A stretch of 11,789 nt of DNA from Bacteroidaceae bacterium (lineage in GTDB: Bacteria; Bacteroidota; Bacteroidia; Bacteroidales; Bacteroidaceae). Location: the NCBI GenBank assembly GCA_021443405.1, contig JABUUA010000046.1, positions 1 through 11,789 on the forward strand, given 5' to 3'. This document shows, in pieces, positions 6,580 to 11,789 of this stretch. A program made the position numbers and the translations under genes. How positions within the stretch are numbered: position 1 is the stretch's first letter; each line of letters starts with the position of its first letter. The notes beneath the pieces were generated by a model, which was given only the letters and a program-made list of their open reading frames with translations, was not told where the DNA came from and did not search any database.

Positions 6580-8379
6580 ATGAAAAAGTTATATTTTGCA
6601 TTGATAGCGCTGCTGTCAGTGGTGCTCTATTCGTGCACCAACGAGGAAGTAAATCCCGGTTGTGGTTTCCTGACGCTCAATGTTTCACAGGTAAGTAGCA
6701 CGTTGAATGTGACCCGTGCCGTACCTGAGGGATATGATGCCAAGCAGTTGGCCGTGGAGATTGTCGATGGTAACGGTAAAGTGGTGCTCTCGACAGACGA
6801 TCACACCCAATGGATGAATAAGGAACTGAGCCTGATGGCCGGTACCTACACGATTAACGCTCACTCGGCCTACTGGGACGGTAACGACTCGGGTCGCGAC
6901 GTTCCCTACTATGCCGGCAGCACGGAAGTGACCATCAAAGCTGCGGACCGTACCGACGCAAACATCGTATGCACGTTGGCCAACGTAAAGGTCACGGTTG
7001 CTTTTGATGCTACGGTAGAGAAGATTTTCGCCAGCGCTCAGGTGGAGGTGAAGTCTAAGGTCAGTGGCATTGCCAGCCAGCTGTTCACGATGGGTGACGC
7101 CGCCTCGCTCATGCCCGCCTACTATCCCGTGGGCTCGCTCGAGGCTGTGCTGACAGTGGTCAACAAGGCTGGTTCCACCTATACGATGAGTACCCCCATC
7201 AACGGCGTCAAGGCACGCGACCACTACATTCTGAAGTACAAGACCTCAGAGCAGGGCGGTGCCAGTTTCGTGGTTACGGGCGACGATACGCAGACAACCT
7301 TCACTTACGACTTCACCGTGCCCACGTGGGCTTCTACGCAGTTGCGTGTGGAGAATGCTAACGCTTGGAGTACGTTCGCTTATCTTGAGGGTTCTATTCC
7401 CACGAGCGACATTGAAATCAATCCCGCCAAGGTAAGCTTCCAGATGCAGGAGCAGGGTAGCAGTGCTTGGACCACCATAGCTGCACTGCAAACCAGCGAT
7501 GGCTACAAGGCTACGGCCGAGGCTCTGAAGCCGAACACGCAATATACTTATAAGATGGTATATGCCGACGGCACCGATTTGTTCGAGAGCAACACCAAGA
7601 ACTTCACCACGGAAGGCGCTTCGGCCCTGCCGTTCGGTAACATGGATTCGTGGTGCACGGGTACGTTTGGAGACTATAAGTGTCCTTATCCTTGCTCGCA
7701 GGAAGAGTGGGATCGCACGGGCAAGTCGTTCTGGGGTACCAGTAATGCCGGTACTTCGTTGCTGAGCAAATATGTGACAGTGGAGTACAAGGACGATGTG
7801 CATACTGCCGGTGGTAGCGCTGCAAAACTGGGTTCTCAGTATGTTGTCATCAAGTTCGCCGCCGCCAGTTTGTTCGCCGGTGAGTTCTCGGAACTGGTAG
7901 GAACCAGTGGTGGTAAGATTAACTTTGGCCAGCCTTGGACCGACCGTCCTACGCAGTTCACTGGATGGTGCAAGTATAGTACTGGTGCTATCAACCGCGT
8001 GGGTACGCTGCCCAGCAGTTTGTCGTCGGCGGTAGTCAAGAATGAGACGCAGGATACTTGGTCTTGCTACGTGGCTATGATGACCGAAGGATTCTTGTTC
8101 GATAACTCTTCTACAGCTTTGGCACAGAGCACAATGCCCGATTTCGCCACCGACCCGCGTGTGATTGCATACGGCGAGATGCCGATATCGGAGTGCGGAG
8201 CCAACAGTGAATGGAAGAAGTTTACCGTAGATCTCACCTACCGTGACCTGAAGAAGAAGCCTTCAGTCATCGTCATCGTGATTAGTTCGAGCCGTTATGG
8301 CGACTACTTCACCGGCTACGACAAGGCAACACTGCTGGTTGACGACCTCGAACTCGTTTACGGCGAGCCGAATAAATAA
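6580..8379 (+). CDS. DUF4493 / Fn3-like / PCMD three-module lipoprotein
   Basis: Lipoprotein of 599 residues. The ATG at 6580 is chosen because it begins a clean signal peptide (MKKLYFALIALLSVV) ending in lipobox LYSC, Cys19, followed by TNEEV. Module 1 (about 28-225) is DUF4493-like: GFLTLNV (29-35), Thr45-Arg46-Ala47, AGTYTINAH (87-95), VPYYAGS (108-114), CTLANVKVTVAF (131-142). Module 2 (about 243-345) looks like a fibronectin type III domain, with LKPNTQYTYKMVYADG near its end. Module 3 (about 350-596) is a PCMD domain (putative carbohydrate metabolism domain, a beta-sandwich known from Bacteroidetes), with GNMDSW at its start, YVVIKFAAASLFAGEF (421-436), SSSRYGDYFTGY (569-580) and LLVDDLELVYGEP at the end. 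The PCMD part is clearly paralogous to that of the gene at 9269. I infer a glycan-binding or adhesive tip; no catalytic residues can be named. Confidence 0.82.
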   Translation: MKKLYFALIALLSVVLYSCTNEEVNPGCGFLTLNVSQVSSTLNVTRAVPEGYDAKQLAVEIVDGNGKVVLSTDDHTQWMNKELSLMAGTYTINAHSAYWDGNDSGRDVPYYAGSTEVTIKAADRTDANIVCTLANVKVTVAFDATVEKIFASAQVEVKSKVSGIASQLFTMGDAASLMPAYYPVGSLEAVLTVVNKAGSTYTMSTPINGVKARDHYILKYKTSEQGGASFVVTGDDTQTTFTYDFTVPTWASTQLRVENANAWSTFAYLEGSIPTSDIEINPAKVSFQMQEQGSSAWTTIAALQTSDGYKATAEALKPNTQYTYKMVYADGTDLFESNTKNFTTEGASALPFGNMDSWCTGTFGDYKCPYPCSQEEWDRTGKSFWGTSNAGTSLLSKYVTVEYKDDVHTAGGSAAKLGSQYVVIKFAAASLFAGEFSELVGTSGGKINFGQPWTDRPTQFTGWCKYSTGAINRVGTLPSSLSSAVVKNETQDTWSCYVAMMTEGFLFDNSSTALAQSTMPDFATDPRVIAYGEMPISECGANSEWKKFTVDLTYRDLKKKPSVIVIVISSSRYGDYFTGYDKATLLVDDLELVYGEPNK

Positions 8380-8390
8380 AAGTAATGAGT

Positions 8391-8406
8391 GAGGCCCTTG
8401 CGCCTC
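8391..8406 (+). other. Small hairpin in the spacer before the beta-barrel gene
   Basis: GAGGC (8391-8395) pairs with GCCTC (8402-8406) across six bases, extendable by one T-G pair. It lies 11 bases before the ATG at 8418. There is no T-run, so it is not a standard terminator; it might set relative expression of the barrel gene. A five-base stem is weak evidence. Confidence 0.3.
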
Positions 8407-8417
8407 GATAACAGTTC

Positions 8418-9254
8418 ATGATGAGAAAAAGAGTACTGACACTCCTTCTTACCACCATGCTCTGCAGTGCGGCTGCCATAGCGCAGCCCGCCACTGCAGA
8501 GCGAGGTGTTTCTGCAGTTGTGCTCAAAGACAGCACGGCGACAGTGATGACGCCGAAGGAAAAAATCCAAGGACGCCTGCATCGCGTGGACCGCGAGATT
8601 ATGAAAACCGTGTTCGTTCCCAAGGGAACTTGGATGGCGGGAGCGACCATTTCATACACCGACATGGATATCGAGAACATCAATCTGCTGGTGTTGAAAG
8701 ACGTTACTGCCGACGGCCATACGTATGGAATCAATCCTTGCGTCGGTTACTTCGTGAAAGATAACGTGGGCATCGGCGCTCACCTCAATTACTCCCGCAC
8801 GTATGCCTTCCTTGGCAACCTTGACTTGGACTTGGGTGAGGACTTCAACATCAGTTTGAAAGACCTATATTACCTGCAGAACGACTTTAAAGCGTCGTTC
8901 TTTGTGCGTACTTATATGCCCCTGACACGCGGTAAAATCTTTGCGTTCTACAGCGATATCCGCTTCTCTTACGGGCATCATTCGGGCAAAAATTCTACGG
9001 GCCGCTACGAATTGGGCAATCTCGATGCCAGTTACACCTGCGCCAACAGCTTGAATATCGGCTTTGCTCCCGGTCTGACGGCCTTTGTGCAGGACTGGAT
9101 GGCCGTGGAAGTGCAGGCGGGTGTCATGGGCTTCGGCTTCAAGTGGTCGGACCAAACGACGAATCAAGTAGAGTCGGGACACAACCGCACTATGACGGGA
9201 AAGTTCAAGGTTGACCTGTTCTCGATAGCCATCGGTACGGCTTTCTATTTCTAA
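8418..9254 (+). CDS. Small outer-membrane beta-barrel protein, unknown role
   Basis: Exported protein of 278 residues. It has a signal peptide (MMRKRVLTLLLTTMLCSAAAIA) with a likely signal peptidase I cut AIA|QP after residue 22; the second ATG at 8421 is an equally good start. After a polar segment (about 27-65), the sequence from about 70 to the end shows alternating polar/hydrophobic strands rich in Gly, Tyr and Phe, for example TWMAGATISYTD (71-82), NVGIGAHLNYSRTYAF (116-131), FFVRTYMPL (161-169) and FAFYSDIRFSYG (175-186). It ends in Phe (AFYF), the usual C-terminal aromatic for outer-membrane barrels. Length suggests 8-10 strands. I do not recognise a named family. Lying between two PCMD lipoprotein genes, it probably serves the same surface system, for example as anchor or assembly partner; this is inference. 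Confidence 0.72.
   Translation: MMRKRVLTLLLTTMLCSAAAIAQPATAERGVSAVVLKDSTATVMTPKEKIQGRLHRVDREIMKTVFVPKGTWMAGATISYTDMDIENINLLVLKDVTADGHTYGINPCVGYFVKDNVGIGAHLNYSRTYAFLGNLDLDLGEDFNISLKDLYYLQNDFKASFFVRTYMPLTRGKIFAFYSDIRFSYGHHSGKNSTGRYELGNLDASYTCANSLNIGFAPGLTAFVQDWMAVEVQAGVMGFGFKWSDQTTNQVESGHNRTMTGKFKVDLFSIAIGTAFYF
8460..8501 (+). repeat. Long inverted repeat inside the signal-peptide coding region
   Basis: CTCTGCAGTG (8460-8469) is perfectly complementary to CACTGCAGAG (8492-8501), and inside it GGCTGC (8471-8476) is complementary to GCAGCC (8483-8488), with a six-base loop. In RNA this gives about 16 base pairs with one small internal loop. It covers codons 15 to 28 of the beta-barrel gene. It could slow early translation or be a chance product of Ala/Gln codons. 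Confidence 0.6.
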
Positions 9255-9268
9255 TTGACGAGTGGATT

Positions 9269-10945
9269 ATGCGTAAGATTCTAACTACTATAGCTTGTGG
9301 CCTGCTGTGTTTGGCCTCGGTCACCAGTTGCATTGAGAACGATATCCCTTATCCCGTCGTCGAGTCGCAGATAACCGGCTTCGAGGTGGACGGCATGTGT
9401 GAGGGCCCTAACGGCGAGTCGGCGGTCACCATCAACAAGACCAGTCGCACCGTGACGGCGTATGTCAACGACGTGGTGGACTTGTCAAAGCTCAAGATTA
9501 CCAAGTTGACGACCACGGAAACCACGCCCGTCACGACCCTCGTGCCGTCGGATTCGGCGCTTTTTGCCGACGTCACTCGTTTCCCGACGAAGGGTTTTGC
9601 AAGTCTTACCGAGTTGCCTACGTCTGCAAATACGCACGTGTGCTTCAACAAAAGCGAATATGTGCGCCTGCAACTGCGCACGTATCAGGACTACGAATGG
9701 CATCTCTCTGTCACGCGCGTGGTAAAGCGCGACGTGATGGTGGACGGACAAGTGGGCGAAGCCGTGGTGGACCCCGTCAATCGTCAGGCAGTCATCTACG
9801 TGTCGCCCGAGACGGATGTGAAGCACCTCAAGGTGGAGACATTCAACATTGCCGGCCCTCACGGAAAGGTGGTTCCCAATCCTGTGGACTATCCGACCTA
9901 CGACTTCTCGCAACCCGCCCGCTTCCTTGTGTCGCACGGATGGGAGACCACGAGCCAGGAATGGACGGTGTATGTGTACAAACGTGAGTCTGGCTTGGCC
10001 ACTGCCACGGTGTTCCCTTGGAGCACACGTGCCTATTTCACGGGGTCGGGTCCCAGCAGCAAGAAGATAACACTGCAGTATAAGGAACAGTCGGCTTCGG
10101 ACTGGATTGAGGCGAACATCGAGAAGTCGGGCATGAATTTCACGGCCGAGCTCAAGGGCTTGAAGCCTGCCTCGAACTACCAATACCGCGTGCTGACCGG
10201 CTCGGAGATGGGTGAGACCGTCAACTTCACCACCGCTCCCGCTCCCGAACTGCCCGGCGGCAGTTTCGACCAATGGCATTCGACAGGCGACGCCAAGCGC
10301 GTGCTCTGGAATCCTTGGGCGCAGGGAGCAGAACCCTACTGGGGCACGGGTAACCCCGGCGCCACGACGGTGGGCAGCAGTAACACGTATCCCATCGACG
10401 ATACGTGCGACGGACGCGGTCAGGCCGCCTTGCTGGAGTCGAAATACATCGTCATTAAGTTTGCCGCAGGAAACATCTTTACGGGAACTTATGTCGAGAC
10501 GGACGGCACCAATGGCATTCTTAGCTTCGGTCGCCCCTTCAAGGGTTTCCCCACGAAGATGCGCGTCAACTACAAATATCATTCGGCCACCATCAACAAA
10601 AGTGCCGACGACGATTACAAATATCTCATAGGACGCCCCGACTCTTGCCATATCTACATTGCTTTGGCCGACTGGGACGAACCTTTTGAAATCCGCACGC
10701 GTCCCAGCGTCCGTCATCTGATGGACCTCTACGGCGACCCCCACATCATCGCGCTTGGCGAACTGATCAAGGGTGACGACGTGGACACCTGGACGCAGAC
10801 AGACATAGAACTGAAGTACCGTTACCTCAATCGCACGCCCACGCACTTGGTGGTGGTGGCCTCGTCGAGCAAGTACGGCGACTTCTTTACTGGAGGCGAG
10901 GGTAGTAAATTGTGGATAGACAACTTCTCGCTCCTATACGAATAA
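9269..10945 (+). CDS. PCMD-domain lipoprotein with two N-terminal Ig-like units
   Basis: Lipoprotein of 558 residues. The lipobox is VTSC with Cys21, followed by IENDIPYP. Unlike the other lipoproteins it has no DUF4493 features and no TRA motif. Instead, two related beta-units follow: unit 1 (about 33-151), with AVTINKTSRTVTAYV and DLSKLKITKL and ending WHLSVTR, and unit 2 (about 154-238), with AVVDPVNRQAVIYV and DVKHLKVETF and ending WTVYVYK. An Fn3-like domain (about 243-323, with LKGLKPASNYQYRVLTG) leads to the PCMD domain (about 329-558), with GSFDQWHS, YIVIKFAAGNIFTGTY (393-408), SSSKYGDFFTGG (532-543) and the final strand LWIDNFSLLYE. The C-terminal half matches that of the 6580 gene in order and motifs. 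It starts 14 bases after the barrel gene. I infer a surface glycan-binding or base/anchor component; the function is unproven. Confidence 0.82.
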   Translation: MRKILTTIACGLLCLASVTSCIENDIPYPVVESQITGFEVDGMCEGPNGESAVTINKTSRTVTAYVNDVVDLSKLKITKLTTTETTPVTTLVPSDSALFADVTRFPTKGFASLTELPTSANTHVCFNKSEYVRLQLRTYQDYEWHLSVTRVVKRDVMVDGQVGEAVVDPVNRQAVIYVSPETDVKHLKVETFNIAGPHGKVVPNPVDYPTYDFSQPARFLVSHGWETTSQEWTVYVYKRESGLATATVFPWSTRAYFTGSGPSSKKITLQYKEQSASDWIEANIEKSGMNFTAELKGLKPASNYQYRVLTGSEMGETVNFTTAPAPELPGGSFDQWHSTGDAKRVLWNPWAQGAEPYWGTGNPGATTVGSSNTYPIDDTCDGRGQAALLESKYIVIKFAAGNIFTGTYVETDGTNGILSFGRPFKGFPTKMRVNYKYHSATINKSADDDYKYLIGRPDSCHIYIALADWDEPFEIRTRPSVRHLMDLYGDPHIIALGELIKGDDVDTWTQTDIELKYRYLNRTPTHLVVVASSSKYGDFFTGGEGSKLWIDNFSLLYE

Positions 10946-10953
10946 AAGCAATT

Positions 10954-11789
10954 ATGTACAGAATTCGACAGATATATCTAAAGGTACTATTGTTGGGCCT
11001 TGCGGCTTTCGCCTTTGTGGCCTGCCAGCAGGACGAGATGCAACCCGAGCGCGGGGGCTTCTCGCTCTGTTTGTCGCAGTTCGAGGAAGTGGTGACACGC
11101 GCCACTCCTGCCGAGTTGGGCAAGCCGTTGGCTTCGCAGTTCAAGCTCCACATTCAAAACACGCGCACCGATTACGTAATGTATGACGGCCAGTTTCAGG
11201 AGTTTGTTGAGGCTTACAAGGGCAACTATAGCATAGTGGCTACCTATGGCGACAATGCACAACTGGCGGTGGACAAACCCTACTATCGTGGTGAAGTGCA
11301 GGCTTCCATCGACAGTGAGGGGCAGACGACGCCGGTCAATCTCACGTGCAAAGTGGCCAACGCTCTGGTTTCGGTGCGCTTTCAAGACACGGACGAATTG
11401 AAGTTCGCCGAGCAGTTCTCGGACTACTATCTGCGGGTGACGCAAGGCAATCTCTACTACAATCTGGCTGACGAGGCCAAGAGTGTGTATTTCCGTGCGG
11501 GTGGCATGCCCAAGTTGCAGTTCCGCGCCGTGCGGAAGACGGGCGAGGAGGTCGTGCTCGATGTGGAGTCAACTGCTCTCCCGAAGAACGCGGTGGCCGC
11601 TCAGCACTTCATCGTCACCCTGAGCATGTCCAAGACCGACGCGCAAGTGGAGCCGATGGTTTCCAAGATTGCAGTGGAGACCGTCACCATCTTCGACACC
11701 GTTCCTGTGGAATGGCTGCCGGCTCCCAAGGTGCTGTCGCCCGATGTTGTCGGTTTTATCGACAATGTTTCTGTGGCTGACGACATGGA
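10954..11789 (+). CDS. DUF4493-type lipoprotein, cut by the window end
   Basis: Open frame from ATG 10954 to the right edge (278 codons visible, no stop), so the true length is unknown. The signal peptide (MYRIRQIYLKVLLLGLAAF) ends in lipobox FVAC, Cys24, followed by QQDEMQ. The DUF4493-like domain has GGFSLCLS (34-41), Thr48-Arg49-Ala50, KGNYSIVATYGD (89-100), KPYYRGE (108-114), CKVANALVSVRF (132-143) and the closing strand VPVEWLP (250-256). The last was also the end of the single-domain protein at 4461. Residues beyond 257 (KVLSPDVVGFIDNVS) begin another module, so this is a multi-domain form like the genes at 5307 or 6580. Only 8 bases separate it from the preceding stop, the tightest spacing in the operon, and the operon must therefore continue to the right. 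Confidence 0.8.
   Translation, partial: MYRIRQIYLKVLLLGLAAFAFVACQQDEMQPERGGFSLCLSQFEEVVTRATPAELGKPLASQFKLHIQNTRTDYVMYDGQFQEFVEAYKGNYSIVATYGDNAQLAVDKPYYRGEVQASIDSEGQTTPVNLTCKVANALVSVRFQDTDELKFAEQFSDYYLRVTQGNLYYNLADEAKSVYFRAGGMPKLQFRAVRKTGEEVVLDVESTALPKNAVAAQHFIVTLSMSKTDAQVEPMVSKIAVETVTIFDTVPVEWLPAPKVLSPDVVGFIDNVSVADDM

Noticed and set aside
8457..8468. Possible lipobox (TMLC, Cys16) in the beta-barrel protein
   Set aside because: The hydrophobic core continues beyond this Cys and a good signal peptidase I site (AIA before Gln23) follows; the -1 and -3 residues do not fit a lipobox.
9485..10846. Long - strand open frame (453 codons) opposite the second PCMD gene
   Set aside because: It is antisense to a lipoprotein with full domain evidence; no signal peptide or motif in the shadow product.
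4461..11789. Polysaccharide utilisation locus of SusC/SusD type
   Set aside because: No TonB-dependent receptor, SusD-like protein, glycoside hydrolase or hybrid two-component regulator is encoded in the window; the single barrel is far too small for SusC.
1..11789. CRISPR arrays, tRNA/rRNA genes, insertion sequences, phage genes
   Set aside because: I found no regular direct repeats with spacers, no cloverleaf or rRNA-like stretches in the short gaps, and no transposase or integrase motifs in any convincing frame.

Overview
The window looks like a chromosomal segment from a Bacteroidales species, most likely Prevotellaceae or a relative. The evidence is the Bacteroidetes-type promoter box (TAnnTTTG form at 4399-4406), an AT-rich leader instead of a Shine-Dalgarno sequence, and several lipoproteins of families (DUF4493, PCMD) that I know essentially only from Bacteroidetes. 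All genes run on the + strand, and coding density is high. The longest stretch without a gene is 179 bases (4282-4460), which holds the main promoter.

Left part (1-4281): the 3' end of an MscS-type mechanosensitive channel gene, then three closely spaced genes for hexuronate use. These are mannonate dehydratase (uxuA), a short-chain dehydrogenase that is probably the fructuronate/mannonate oxidoreductase (Bacillus-type UxuB), and an ExuT-like MFS hexuronate transporter. Together they would import a hexuronate and carry fructuronate through mannonate to 2-keto-3-deoxygluconate. The isomerase (uxaC), kinase and aldolase of the pathway are not in the window. Both spacers between these three genes begin with the same bases and carry GC-rich hairpins.

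Right part (4461-11789): a probable single operon, starting from the promoter at about 4370-4410, of at least six exported proteins. Four are lipoproteins with a DUF4493-type N-terminal domain: a 270-residue single-domain form, a 418-residue form with an extra C-terminal domain, a 599-residue form fused to an Fn3-like and a PCMD domain, and a last one cut by the window edge. The other two are a small outer-membrane beta-barrel protein and a second PCMD lipoprotein whose N-terminus has two Ig-like units instead of DUF4493. Spacers are only 8 to 38 bases.

The most interesting signal is that all four DUF4493 proteins carry a Thr-Arg-Ala motif 25-30 residues after the lipidated cysteine, directly after a short beta-strand. 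This resembles the layout of Bacteroidales type V (FimA/Mfa1-like) pilin precursors, in which an Arg-specific protease removes that strand so that subunits can polymerise. My hypothesis is that the operon encodes a modular cell-surface fibre or adhesin with carbohydrate-binding-like PCMD ends and its own beta-barrel partner. That is inference. The plain alternative is a set of independent surface glycan-binding lipoproteins.
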